A DNA stretch of 15,778 bases from positions 1 to 15,778 of the forward strand of contig JAQICU010000223.1 in NCBI GenBank assembly GCA_027858325.1. Direction: 5' to 3'. The position numbers and the translations under genes were made by a program. This document shows positions 1 to 7,627 of the stretch, piece by piece (position 1 is the first letter of the stretch; each line of letters opens with the position of its first letter). The notes beneath the pieces were generated by a model, which saw nothing but the letters and a program-made list of their open reading frames with translations, did not search any database and had not been told where the DNA came from. This DNA comes from Candidatus Cloacimonadota bacterium. GTDB lineage: Bacteria > Cloacimonadota > Cloacimonadia > Cloacimonadales > TCS61.

Positions 1-64
1 GCATCATAGTGAAAGTGCATACCAGCACCATCACAAACAAACGAAATTGATTAGATAACATCAT
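1..64 (-). CDS. 5' end of an unidentified secreted or membrane protein (partial)
   Basis: The reverse strand has a strong Shine-Dalgarno (AAAGGAGG, about 5 bases before the start). It precedes ATG ATG and 21 open codons that run off the left edge. The visible peptide starts MMLSNQFRLFVMVLVCTFTM, a positive residue followed by a hydrophobic stretch. This looks like a signal peptide, possibly a lipoprotein signal, since a Cys follows LV. A TTGACA promoter-like box lies upstream at 151-156. Too little is visible to name the product. The start is well supported; the function is unknown. Confidence 0.6.
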   Translation of the reverse strand, partial: MMLSNQFRLFVMVLVCTFTMM

Positions 65-127
65 AAAAACCTCCTTTTTTAATTCATTCATAAATCTGTT
101 TACTTTCAATATTAAACACCAAAATCA

Positions 128-156
128 TAAAAATGAGATTTTAAAAAAAATGTCAA
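128..156 (-). promoter_or_regulatory. Putative sigma70-type promoter for the left-edge gene
   Basis: On the reverse strand a perfect TTGACA (-35) lies at 156-151. After 17-18 bases comes a T-rich TTTTTA/TTTTAT -10-like box at about 134-128. This would give a leader of roughly 60 bases to the ATG at 64. The run of eight T in the spacer is a typical up-curved tract. The -10 is weak, and TATGAT a few bases further on is an alternative. Confidence 0.35.
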
Positions 157-190
157 CTTAAAAATAGCTATATGATTATTGAAAATGGAT

Positions 191-550
191 TTACTTCATA
201 CCTGAAACAAAGAAAGTAACCCCATAATTATTAAAATGATCATCTTTGATCTTATGAGATAGAAGATTTCCCACAAAAACACCGATCAGGAGAGTTGGAA
301 GGAAGGTTAATGAATAGTTCCAGACCTCTTTTGTGAGAAGCCCATTCCAATAATATACCGGAACGGTTAACAAATTTAAAATAAAGAAGTACGCTGCCAG
401 ATTACCACGAAATGTATGTTTATCCACATTCTGATTCGATAGAAAAAGAATGATCGGTGGACCGCTGATGGAAATACTGCCACCCAATAAACCACTGAGC
501 ATTCCCACAGGCAGCATGGCTATCTTTTCATTTGCAAACTGTTTGCAAAA
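191..550 (-). pseudogene. Decayed partial copy of the TauE/SafE permease
   Basis: An open frame from the ATG at 517 matches the C-terminal part of the intact permease at 1824-2552, with 5 differences in the first 95 residues. Homology continues upstream of that ATG for about eleven codons (to about 550), where an in-frame TAA (553-551) stands at the place of a Gly codon. Beyond it similarity stops, so the N-terminal half is missing. Near the 3' end about 23 bases are missing relative to the intact gene, between 'DHF' and 'MGLLS'. The last residues are therefore read out of frame (NNYGVTFFVSGMK), and the old frame would read MGLLSLFQV then stop. Truncation at one end plus an internal frameshift means this is a pseudogene. 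A 108-residue fragment of a multi-pass permease is unlikely to work. Confidence 0.85.
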
Positions 551-701
551 TTAGAAAAGACAAGCCTTGAGCTAAGTAGTTGTTTACCAAGATGGAGAGT
601 TTAGTATTATGGTTCAAGTCGTCTTCGCAAAACTTCTTACGATTCTTAAAAAATCGACCAAAACGCAAGCAAATGTAAAAAATATACGACTAAAATTTCT
701 T

Positions 702-1691
702 CTAATTTACCGTAATATCTCTGAAAGTAATAGTAAAATAATTGTTCAGCTCAGGAATTTCCAGTAGTAGATCGATTCGTTTAACTGTTGTAGGTTTGGT
801 TGTTACATTATTAAATTTAACAATATATTGTGTTCCCACATCCTGTACCAGCATCACGTCTGCGATCCCGTTCCAGCCTTTCTTATGAGTGCCCAAAAAT
901 TGTTCTGTACTTTTAAATTCCCGTCCTTGATCATCAATCATCCGAAGATTATTATTCTTTGCTCTATCCCAAAGAGAAATGTTTTTATCCATATCCATGT
1001 TTGTTACTTCGAAGATAACAGAAACCGAACCATTTGTAAAAAAACATTCCTTTAGAACAAACTGAATTCCATGACTTACAATTGGAGCTTTCAAGCCTGA
1101 ATACTGAGGTTCATGAGAAGAATTGTTGTTGGTGTTTGAACCTGATTTTTGCATACTTTCACCCATCAAAAGCTTGATGGTAGAATCTTTTTGAACATTT
1201 ACCGATGCCACAGCAAAAACAGAACCGGTTTCGGTTGAAATTAAACGAGCATTGATCTTTACGTTTTTACCAAGGTCAGTTATCGAACCTGTGATGATGG
1301 CATCTACACCCAAAATTTGACCTATACTGATTGCAGTTTGTTGATCGATGTAACCAGTCATACCGAGTTGTTGTTCTTCCAGCACTTTCTGCAGTAAATT
1401 ACGTTCTACAACTTCAAACCTTCCGGATGTGAAAATCCGAGTTATCAATTCTTCTGAAATAAATCTGCCAAGCTGTGTTACGTTTCCTTCCAGATTTGCA
1501 AATTCGATTACAGCGATCTTTTGCACATTCGATTGATTGAAACTGGAAATGATCTGGCTGGTTAGCAGGTTCATTTGATCATCCAAAGTAGCACCTGATG
1601 GCTTTTGCAGAATCGAAGTCTTGGTTGCAGGACCACAAGCTGTTAAAAGTGAAAATAATAAAGCAATTATAAGAAGTTTTATAAATCTCAT
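702..1691 (-). CDS. FlgO/CsgG-like outer-membrane lipoprotein
   Basis: This is a 329-residue protein. It has a lipoprotein signal: MRFIKLLIIALLFSLL followed by lipobox LTAC (acylated Cys19). Residues about 35-170 match the FlgO/CsgG fold: 'KIAVIEFANLEGNVTQLGRFISEELITRI', 'FEVVERNLLQKVLEEQ', then 'ILGVDAIITGSITDLGKNVKINARLI'. In this superfamily the domain forms periplasmic or outer-membrane assemblies (flagellar FlgO, curli CsgG, LpoB-like activators). A Ser/Asn-rich linker (about 180-200) leads to a beta-rich C-terminal domain (about 205-329) that resembles general Ig-like extensions, which I cannot name. The start is supported by GGGAGG six bases upstream and by the signal peptide. The gene lies between the two TauE copies and has its own promoter-like boxes upstream, so it need not belong with them. 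The exact role is unknown. Confidence 0.75.
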   Translation of the reverse strand: MRFIKLLIIALLFSLLTACGPATKTSILQKPSGATLDDQMNLLTSQIISSFNQSNVQKIAVIEFANLEGNVTQLGRFISEELITRIFTSGRFEVVERNLLQKVLEEQQLGMTGYIDQQTAISIGQILGVDAIITGSITDLGKNVKINARLISTETGSVFAVASVNVQKDSTIKLLMGESMQKSGSNTNNNSSHEPQYSGLKAPIVSHGIQFVLKECFFTNGSVSVIFEVTNMDMDKNISLWDRAKNNNLRMIDDQGREFKSTEQFLGTHKKGWNGIADVMLVQDVGTQYIVKFNNVTTKPTTVKRIDLLLEIPELNNYFTITFRDITVN

Positions 1692-1772
1692 CTATTCCTC
1701 CCAGAATATTCTATGAAGACAAGAAGTGAACAAATATGTTTTCCCGCAAGATATTTAAATTTGTATACAAGA

Positions 1773-1800
1773 TTTATATACTTTTAAAGTCTTCTTTCAA
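1773..1800 (-). promoter_or_regulatory. Putative promoter of the FlgO-like lipoprotein gene
   Basis: The reverse strand carries TTGAAA (1800-1795), a 16-base spacer and TATAAA (1778-1773). This would start transcription near 1766 and leave a leader of about 75 bases before the ATG at 1691. It lies in the 132-base gap after the permease stop, so the lipoprotein is probably transcribed on its own. Confidence 0.45.
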
Positions 1801-1823
1801 AAGATTTGAACATCGTAAATTAT

Positions 1824-2552
1824 TTAATTTAATCCAGAGATGATAGAAAGAAGTCCCATTAAAATCAAGAGGATCAAGGTAAGTTCTCTGAAATGATTGT
1901 CCTTGATCTTATGAGATAAAAGATTTCCCACGAAAACACCGATCAGGAGAGCGGGAAGGAAGGTTAATGAATAGTTCCAGACCTCTTTTGTGAGAAGTCC
2001 ATTCCAATAATAAACCGGAACGGTGAACAAATTCAAAATTAAAAAATACGCTGCTAGATTACCACGGAATGTCTGTTTATCTACATTTTGATTCGAAAGA
2101 AAAAGAATAATAGGTGGACCACTGATGGAAATACTGCCACCCAGCAAACCGCTGAGCATTCCCACAGGCAGCATTGCTAATTTCTCGTTTTTGAATTGCT
2201 TTCGAAAACCAATGAGCAACAGAATTCCAAAAATTAATATCATTGAACCAATGAATATTTTAAGTAGATCTTCGTTCATTATTACAAGCAGATGCGTACC
2301 TAATGGCATTGAGATAATTCCTGCTGCCAGCAGTATCCAGATCTTTTTTAAGTTAACTGCCTTTCTAGTAGAATATAGAACAACAATATTAATGATCATT
2401 GAATAAATGAGAAGAATTGGAACTGCTGTTTTGGGTGATATGAACAATGTGATCAGCGGAACTGCAAGAATGGAAAATCCAAAACCGGTTAGACCCTGCA
2501 GAACAGCGGAAAAAAGAAAAATAAATAATCCAATATATATTATTTGATCCAT
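1824..2552 (-). CDS. TauE/SafE-family membrane permease (sulfite/organosulfonate exporter type)
   Basis: This 242-residue, strongly hydrophobic protein has about eight membrane segments, the usual size for the TauE/SafE (DUF81) family. It opens with 'GLFIFLFSAVLQGLTGFGFSILAVPLI', the family's first repeat with the Gly-rich GLTGFG turn. The second repeat has 'GMLSGLLGGSISISGPPIILFL', matching the conserved G-x-x-GG...GPP signature. Members export sulfite, sulfoacetate or related anions across the inner membrane; the substrate here cannot be read from sequence. The ATG at 2552 is preceded by AAAGGG. A short reading frame (2623-2540) overlaps the start. A decayed partial copy lies at 191-550, on the far side of the FlgO-like gene. 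The family call is secure. Confidence 0.85.
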   Translation of the reverse strand: MDQIIYIGLFIFLFSAVLQGLTGFGFSILAVPLITLFISPKTAVPILLIYSMIINIVVLYSTRKAVNLKKIWILLAAGIISMPLGTHLLVIMNEDLLKIFIGSMILIFGILLLIGFRKQFKNEKLAMLPVGMLSGLLGGSISISGPPIILFLSNQNVDKQTFRGNLAAYFLILNLFTVPVYYWNGLLTKEVWNYSLTFLPALLIGVFVGNLLSHKIKDNHFRELTLILLILMGLLSIISGLN

Positions 2553-2623
2553 TTGATCCCTTTAACTTTTTCATCTGAATACTGGAAAGATTGACACCAA
2601 AGTATACATTTATTATTTTTCAT
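2540..2623 (-). CDS. Possible 27-residue leader ORF overlapping the permease start
   Basis: On the reverse strand AGAGG lies about 7-8 bases before an ATG at 2623. The frame reads MKNNKCILWCQSFQYSDEKV and ends at a TAA (2542-2540) just inside the permease gene, overlapping its ATG by 13 bases. The ribosome-binding site and the stop/start overlap suit translational coupling or a regulatory leader peptide. Against this, the ORF is very short and has no recognisable domain. Treat it as a possibility only. Confidence 0.25.
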   Translation of the reverse strand: MKNNKCILWCQSFQYSDEKVKGIKWIK

Positions 2624-2661
2624 TTCTAACCTCTACCAGAAAAGAAATTTTTCTATTTCAA

Positions 2662-2689
2662 TTGTGTCAAAACATTTGTTGCGTATATT
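2662..2689 (+). promoter_or_regulatory. Putative promoter of lptD
   Basis: TTGTGT (2662-2667), a 16-base spacer and TATATT (2684-2689) form a reasonable sigma70-like promoter. The predicted start site is near 2696, just before the first possible start codons of lptD at 2714-2717. The complementary strand of the -35 region reads TTGACA, so the segment could also serve the divergent permease gene, although no good -10 is seen for that direction. Confidence 0.4.
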
Positions 2690-2764
2690 ATTGTCGGAAC
2701 TAACCATTATACCTTGATGCACACCAGACTTGACACATTTATTATGTCCAAAATAATGCCAGCT

Positions 2765-5233
2765 ATGAAAAATTCTGTTAATAGAGAAAAAGTGATAATA
2801 ATCTTTGCTTCGATATTTATCTCGGTAGCTTTAATTTCCTGGTCACAGGAAGTTCAGGAAGAAGCAAAACCCTTTATCCCTGATTCTTTATTAAAAGATT
2901 CATTAGAGGTTGTTGAAAGTTTTCAACTTGATTCACTTTTTTATATAGCAGATAGTATTGATTACAATGTAGAAAAAGAGATCATCCAATTAAGCGGGAA
3001 CACTTCTGTAACTTACCATTCTTCTATAATAAATGCAGATACTATAGCAATTGATCTTAAAAAAGAACAGGCTTTTGCGAAAGGAAAATCTTATTTGCAG
3101 GATGGATCTCAAAATATGCTGGGAAGAGATATTAGTTACGATCTTCAAACAAAGTGGGGTATGGTGACAAGTGGAGCCAGCAAATTCGATAAAGGCTATT
3201 ATTACGGCAGCGAGATAAGAAAAATTGATGATGATATTTACGATGTAGACGATGGGGTCTTTACAACCTGTAATGCATTACATCCGCATTTTTATATTAA
3301 ATCAAAAGAGCTTCGATTTTACCGTGATGATAAATTTGTAGCAAGACCGGTTGCCTTTTATGTAAACCATTTTCCCGTTTTCGGATTTCCTTTTGCAACT
3401 TTTACTTTGAAACGTGGTAGGCAAACAGGCATTTTGGTTCCTTCTCCTGGATGGAATAATTACAGAGGAAAGTACATTGAGAATATTGCATATTATATTG
3501 CATATAGAGATCATGCCGATATTACATTAGCACTGGATTATTACGAATTGACAGGCTGGGAACTGGGTATTCGTTCCAAATATAAACAAAGATATGTTCA
3601 TAACGGTTTCTTTAATGCAATTTTACAAAAGAATGTGTTAGATCCTAGAATATCACAATATGAATGGAACATAAAAAACAGGCATCATCACGATTTTGGC
3701 AATAAGACCACTTTTGACATGAACCTAAATTTTGTGAGCAGTAAAAGGGTTTGGGAAGGAAGTGAAAACCTTGATGAACGTCTGGCAGAGCAGATCACCT
3801 CCAGGATGGAATTTAAGAGACCGCTTTTTAATAGTACGTTATCTATCACTGCAAACTATACCGATGATCTGGAAAATCAAACAAAAGATATTACTTTGCC
3901 AAGTGTGTCATTGATCTTACCATCCAGACCAATTTATGAGATTTTTGTAGATGAGAACGCTAATATTCCTGAAGATGTATGGTGGGGGAATTTTTCTTAT
4001 TCTTATAGAGTTAAGGCAACTCATGAAGGAGATATAAACGATTCGACAGCTACAATATGGGATGTACTTTATGATGATACACTTGGTCCCGATACAACTT
4101 ATGCCACAGGAAACCAGCATAATGCCGGCGTGAAACATTCAGCAAGTTTAAGTTATTCTTATAAACTTAAGGGATGGTTGAATTTATCTCAATCTATTTC
4201 CGGTAATGAAGCCTGGTTCGATAGAGATAAAAATGATGTGAAGTTTGTGCGGGGTATGGATTACTATTCCAGTTCTACTTTATCATTTAATCTTTATGGT
4301 ATGAGAACTATACCTGGGTTGTATATCTCTGCGATCCGTCATATCATTACTCCAAGAATGAGCTTTACCTATCGTCCCGACTTTTCCGATAATGATAGAT
4401 TCTACAGTTTTGGCGGTATAAATGTGAGTTCTGCTGCTAAAAGCAGAAAAGTGAGTTTTTCCCTGGGAAATAAATGGCAACTTAAACTTGCTGCAACAAA
4501 GAATATAAAAGAACGTAAGATTAATGATTTCTTTAACATTACGTCCAGTATAAGTTATGACTATGAACAAGATAACGGGTTTAGTGATATTTCGCATTCA
4601 CTAACACTAAAGCCAAATAAGATCAGTCTTGGTATTGTTGATATTTCTACAACCCCTAAAGGAAGTTTCTCGCAGGCAACTTATGATCTGGGTGTTAATG
4701 GTTGGGATCCACGTAATTGGGAACTGGGTGTAACAAACTGGAATTTCAATATTACATCTGCACTTAAATTATCCGGAGATGCAGGTTATGTAGATTATTT
4801 CCCACTGCCAAAAAATGACTTTGTCACCGGTGATTTTTTTAGCAGTGATTCGGTCGATACCGATACCGAACGAACCATAACTACTCTGGAAGAACTTGAT
4901 GAACTGGATAAGGAAGAAAAAAGTTGGGCATTTACAGTATCTCACATTTATAAACTCAATAAAGCACAATATGCAATTAATGATTATAATAGTAATTTGC
5001 GAATGTCTGTTTCGGCACGCGTGACAAAAAACTGGTCAATTTCTTATGATAATTATATTGATCTGGAAGCGGATGAGTTGGTATCGCACAATTTTACTAT
5101 TACGCGGGATCTGCATTGTTGGAAGATGACATTTAAATATACAAAGCAGGGTGAATACTGGAACTACAAATTCCAGCTCTTTAATATCAAACTTCCCGAT
5201 GCGCTTAAATTCAGTACTTCCGATAATAGTTAA
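2765..5233 (+). CDS. lptD: LPS-assembly outer-membrane protein LptD (OstA/Imp family)
   Basis: This is an outer-membrane beta-barrel that, with LptE, inserts lipopolysaccharide into the outer leaflet. I chose the ATG at 2765 (822 residues) because it gives a normal signal peptide (MKNSVNREK followed by a hydrophobic stretch ending near WSQ). In-frame TTG 2714, ATG 2717 and ATG 2744 would add up to 17 residues, and no start has a convincing Shine-Dalgarno. After the signal comes an LptA/OstA-like domain ('DYNVEKEIIQLSGNTSVTY', 'INADTIAIDLKKEQAFAKG', about 60-160). The hallmark 'PVFGFPFATFTLKRGRQTG' then 'ILVPSPG' sits near residues 205-225. The rest is a long series of alternating aromatic strands. 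The C-terminus has 'RDLHCW' (Cys785), common in LptD of Bacteroidetes-like phyla. The neighbouring GmhB-like gene may also act in LPS synthesis. Confidence 0.85.
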   Translation: MKNSVNREKVIIIFASIFISVALISWSQEVQEEAKPFIPDSLLKDSLEVVESFQLDSLFYIADSIDYNVEKEIIQLSGNTSVTYHSSIINADTIAIDLKKEQAFAKGKSYLQDGSQNMLGRDISYDLQTKWGMVTSGASKFDKGYYYGSEIRKIDDDIYDVDDGVFTTCNALHPHFYIKSKELRFYRDDKFVARPVAFYVNHFPVFGFPFATFTLKRGRQTGILVPSPGWNNYRGKYIENIAYYIAYRDHADITLALDYYELTGWELGIRSKYKQRYVHNGFFNAILQKNVLDPRISQYEWNIKNRHHHDFGNKTTFDMNLNFVSSKRVWEGSENLDERLAEQITSRMEFKRPLFNSTLSITANYTDDLENQTKDITLPSVSLILPSRPIYEIFVDENANIPEDVWWGNFSYSYRVKATHEGDINDSTATIWDVLYDDTLGPDTTYATGNQHNAGVKHSASLSYSYKLKGWLNLSQSISGNEAWFDRDKNDVKFVRGMDYYSSSTLSFNLYGMRTIPGLYISAIRHIITPRMSFTYRPDFSDNDRFYSFGGINVSSAAKSRKVSFSLGNKWQLKLAATKNIKERKINDFFNITSSISYDYEQDNGFSDISHSLTLKPNKISLGIVDISTTPKGSFSQATYDLGVNGWDPRNWELGVTNWNFNITSALKLSGDAGYVDYFPLPKNDFVTGDFFSSDSVDTDTERTITTLEELDELDKEEKSWAFTVSHIYKLNKAQYAINDYNSNLRMSVSARVTKNWSISYDNYIDLEADELVSHNFTITRDLHCWKMTFKYTKQGEYWNYKFQLFNIKLPDALKFSTSDNS

Positions 5234-5355
5234 ATTAGAACTCACCCTGCTGCCTGCACTACCGATGCTGGCAAAAGTGTGTCCCTATCTTCAAACACAA
5301 GAGAGAGAACAAGAGAAAAGCAGGAAGGAATTATTAATTCAAAGCTCTGTTCCAA

Positions 5356-5385
5356 CTCGTTGCATAGCTCCAGCTGTGTAACGAG
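5356..5385. repeat. 30-base palindromic element (TTACACAG family), copy 1
   Basis: A 13-pair stem (5356-5368 with 5373-5385, two G-U wobbles in RNA) closes on a TCCA loop. Read on the reverse strand, CTCGTTACACAGCTGGAGCT is close to the hairpin at 7791-7819 (CGTTACACAGATGGAACTGT). The two are therefore dispersed members of one family. It lies 120 bases after the lptD stop. No T tract follows, so it is not a classic terminator. Confidence 0.7.
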
Positions 5386-5402
5386 AATGAGATGTTAACA
5401 TT

Positions 5403-5429
5403 AGGACGATTAAGGGTAATCGTCTCTAC
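5403..5429 (-). repeat. GTAG-type REP-like hairpin, copy 1
   Basis: Perfect 8-bp stem GACGATTA (5405-5412) / TAATCGTC (5417-5424) with loop AGGG. On the reverse strand it begins with GTAG (5429-5426), then A and the hairpin with a CCCT loop. A near-identical copy lies at 7628-7652, and a copy with a different stem lies just downstream at 5442-5466. A GTAG tetranucleotide at the foot of a small hairpin is the layout of bacterial REP elements. Confidence 0.75.
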
Positions 5430-5441
5430 ATTAATTTTCTC

Positions 5442-5466
5442 GTAGGGTCAATTCCCTGAATTGACC
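5442..5466 (+). repeat. GTAG-type REP-like hairpin, copy 2 (different stem)
   Basis: GTAG (5442-5445) is followed directly by a perfect 9-bp stem, GGTCAATTC (5446-5454) / GAATTGACC (5458-5466), with a CCT loop. The stem sequence differs completely from the 5403-5429 element, but the GTAG foot and CCT loop are shared. The two sit head to head, 12 bases apart. The element ends only 9 bases before the GGAGG of the next gene, so it lies in that gene's leader RNA and could affect it. Confidence 0.75.
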
Positions 5467-5483
5467 GATAAACTTGGAGGAAT

Positions 5484-6059
5484 ATGAAAAAAGCTGTTTT
5501 TTTAGATCGTGATGGAACTATAAATTCCGATGAACACGGCTACATAAATAAACCCGATGATCTGCATCTTTATCCTTATGCAGCTGAAGCAATTTCCAAA
5601 CTGAATAAAATGGGATATTTGGTCATCATTGTAACTAATCAGGCTGGAGTTGCCTATGGTTACTTCAAAATTGATGATGTCGAGAAGATCAACGCCAAAT
5701 TGGTAAGTGAACTGGCAAAAGGAGATGCAAAGATAGATGAGATCTTCTATTCACCATATCATGAAAGTGGGATTGTGGAACCTTATAACATTCAGCATGA
5801 AGATAGAAAACCCGATATTGGAATGTTCCGGCAAGCGCAGGAGAAATATCATTTAAATGTGAAAGAGTCCTTTATGATCGGAGACAAATATTCTGATATC
5901 GGATTTGGAAAAAATGCCGGACTAAGAACGATATTTGTTCGTTCAGGTGGTGGAGAAAATGAATTCTTACAAAAAAGAAATGAAACCAAATACAAACCGG
6001 ATTTCGTAGTTAAAGATATATCTGTTGCTGTACAATTAATTGAGGAGTTGGATAAATAA
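5484..6059 (+). CDS. GmhB-like HAD-IIIA phosphatase without the zinc cysteines
   Basis: This 191-residue protein belongs to the D-glycero-D-manno-heptose-1,7-bisphosphate phosphatase / histidinol-phosphatase branch of the HAD superfamily. Visible motifs: FLDRDGTIN (nucleophile Asp8, acid/base Asp10), VTNQAG (Thr51-Asn52), DRKP (Lys109) and IGDKYSDI (Asp134, Asp138). GmhB normally binds structural zinc through a CxH...CxC loop just before the RKP motif. Here that loop reads SPYH...QHEDRKP (90-110) with no cysteine at all. The start is firm: GGAGG lies 3 bases before the ATG. The stop abuts the next ATG, so it is co-transcribed with the FN3-EEP lipoprotein gene. With lptD upstream, a role in heptose synthesis for LPS is plausible. 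Another sugar-bisphosphate or histidinol phosphate cannot be excluded. Confidence 0.8.
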   Translation: MKKAVFLDRDGTINSDEHGYINKPDDLHLYPYAAEAISKLNKMGYLVIIVTNQAGVAYGYFKIDDVEKINAKLVSELAKGDAKIDEIFYSPYHESGIVEPYNIQHEDRKPDIGMFRQAQEKYHLNVKESFMIGDKYSDIGFGKNAGLRTIFVRSGGGENEFLQKRNETKYKPDFVVKDISVAVQLIEELDK

Positions 6060-7526
6060 ATGAGAAAGATAATTTACATCATATTGCTGGCAATATTACT
6101 AACATTCTGCGGAACAACTACAGAACCGAATACAAATCTTGATAGACCTACCGATCTTGAAGCTGAGTGTAATTATGTTCAGGAAGTTACTCTTAGCTGG
6201 AATTACGATAACGGAATTGTTGAAGGCTTTCTTATCCAAAGAAAAACAGAGGACGGAGTTTATGCCATTATCGATACAACCGATGTAGGTATTTACGAGT
6301 ATAAAGATATTAACGTAAATGTTGGAACTACTTATTATTATATGATTGCAGCATTGAGTGATGATTATCAAAGTGAATGGAGCGATGAAGTAAGTGTTTT
6401 CGTACCTGATAGACCTACCAATCTAAATGCTGACTGTAATTATGTTCAAGAGGTTTCGTTAAGCTGGGTTTACTTTAATGGAGATGAAATGGGTTTTTTA
6501 ATCCAACGAAAAGCAGAGAGTGGAGATTTTGTAATTATTGATACAATAGAAACTGAAATCTATGATTACATTGACCCTGATGTAACCGAAAGTACTACTT
6601 ACTATTATAGGGTTGCTGCAATTTACGCAGATAGTCAAAGTGAATGGAGCGATGAAGAAAGTGTTTTTTTAAAGATGGGATTTCAAAGTTTGAATTTCGG
6701 ATCGGATCCAACTTTGGAAGTTGTAACGTGGAATCTCGAACATTTCCCAAAAAATTTAAGTGTAACTGTAGATTATGCAGCTCAAATAATTCGTGGGTTG
6801 AACGCCGATATTTATGCTTTGCAGGAAATTGAGAGTAATACATATTTTGAATATGTAATTGAAACACTGAATAATGATGATCCACTTAATACATGGGCTG
6901 GATATCGTGCTTCTACAGCAAGTTATTCGGTTAATCTGGCATATATTTACAAAACAAATATTATCGAAATTACCGATATTTATGAGATCTACAGTTCCTA
7001 TGATTACAGCAGAGAATTCCCGCGCCGTCCGCTGTTAATGGAAATGCAATGGAATGGAAACAATGTTTATATTATCAATAATCATCTTAAGGCATTGGGT
7101 GACGGTTATCTGGATCTGGGTGATGCATGGGATGAAGAGACCAGAAGATACGATGCCTGCAATTTGCTGGATGAATATATTTCGCAAAACTTGCCGGATG
7201 AAAATGTGATCATACTGGGTGATATGAACGATGAACTTACCGATTTACAAAGTAATAATGTGTTTGTTTCTTTTTTGAATGAAGCTGATGAATATGATTT
7301 TACAGATATGGAAATTGCGGAAGGCTCATCTGTTTATTGGTCGTATCCGAGCTGGCCCAGTCACCTTGATCATATTCTAATTACAAATGAACTTTTCGAT
7401 GAATTTGTTCTACCGAATTCTTATGCTGAAACTTTATGTATTGATGATCTTCTTGATGGCGGTTTAAGCGAATACGATAATAATGTTTCCGATCATAGAC
7501 CGGTTGGACTTAAACTTGATTTTTAA
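6060..7526 (+). CDS. Lipoprotein with two FN3 domains and an EEP-family nuclease/phosphatase domain
   Basis: 488 residues. Lipoprotein signal MRKIIYIILLAILLTFC (Cys17). Two fibronectin type III domains follow (about 28-116 and 117-205), so alike that they must be an internal duplication; both start DRPT-L and end QSEWSDE. From about 218 comes an endonuclease/exonuclease/phosphatase domain: TWNLEHF (Asn225), LQEIES (Glu256), NNHLKA (His342), GDMNDEL (Asp388, Asn390), LDHIL (Asp437, His438) and SDHRPV (Asp478, His479). All metal and catalytic positions of the DNase I-like fold are present. Family members cut nucleic acids or remove phosphates; the substrate is not readable here. The ATG directly follows the previous stop (TAATG-type junction), with GAGGAG about 13 bases upstream. 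The enzyme is presumably anchored in the outer membrane, with the FN3 domains as a stalk. It is a paralogue of the gene at 9570-10472. Confidence 0.85.
   Translation: MRKIIYIILLAILLTFCGTTTEPNTNLDRPTDLEAECNYVQEVTLSWNYDNGIVEGFLIQRKTEDGVYAIIDTTDVGIYEYKDINVNVGTTYYYMIAALSDDYQSEWSDEVSVFVPDRPTNLNADCNYVQEVSLSWVYFNGDEMGFLIQRKAESGDFVIIDTIETEIYDYIDPDVTESTTYYYRVAAIYADSQSEWSDEESVFLKMGFQSLNFGSDPTLEVVTWNLEHFPKNLSVTVDYAAQIIRGLNADIYALQEIESNTYFEYVIETLNNDDPLNTWAGYRASTASYSVNLAYIYKTNIIEITDIYEIYSSYDYSREFPRRPLLMEMQWNGNNVYIINNHLKALGDGYLDLGDAWDEETRRYDACNLLDEYISQNLPDENVIILGDMNDELTDLQSNNVFVSFLNEADEYDFTDMEIAEGSSVYWSYPSWPSHLDHILITNELFDEFVLPNSYAETLCIDDLLDGGLSEYDNNVSDHRPVGLKLDF
6141..6674 (+). repeat. Internal tandem duplication coding for the two FN3 domains
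   Basis: Two 267-base units (6141-6407 and 6408-6674) encode 89 residues each. Their borders match closely in DNA (GATAGACCTACC at 6141 and 6408; AGTGAATGGAGCGATGAAG at 6372 and 6639), while the middles have drifted. The phase is exact, so the domain was copied as one unit. Confidence 0.8.
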
Positions 7527-7530
7527 AAAC

Positions 7531-7558
7531 ATCGAGTCGTGAGGTACAACGACTCGAT
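7531..7558. repeat. CGAGTCGT-family hairpin, copy 1, next to the FN3-EEP stop codon
   Basis: Perfect 10-bp stem ATCGAGTCGT (7531-7540) / ACGACTCGAT (7549-7558) with loop GAGGTACA, five bases after the TAA. The same 26-base pattern recurs at 7842-7867. It may help end transcription or protect the mRNA end, but no T tract follows. Confidence 0.75.
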
Positions 7559-7570
7559 CTTATGTTTGCT

Positions 7571-7597
7571 TCGACTCGTCGCAAACTTACGAGTCGA
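7571..7597. repeat. CGACTCGT hairpin related to the neighbouring element
   Basis: Perfect 9-bp stem TCGACTCGT (7571-7579) / ACGAGTCGA (7589-7597) with a 9-base loop CGCAAACTT. The stem core is the reverse complement of that in the 7531-7558 element, so the arms of the two elements could also pair with each other. Confidence 0.65.
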
Positions 7598-7627
7598 GAC
7601 TTGTCATTGTTGGCATAACGTGTAAAC

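Noticed and set aside
5151..5381. 76-codon plus-strand ORF overlapping the end of lptD
   Set aside because: It begins inside lptD in another frame and runs through the repeat-rich gap; no ribosome-binding site or domain.
7531..7558. Rho-independent terminator after the FN3-EEP gene
   Set aside because: The stem is good but no T tract follows, and the same element recurs before the subtilase start, where a terminator makes no sense.
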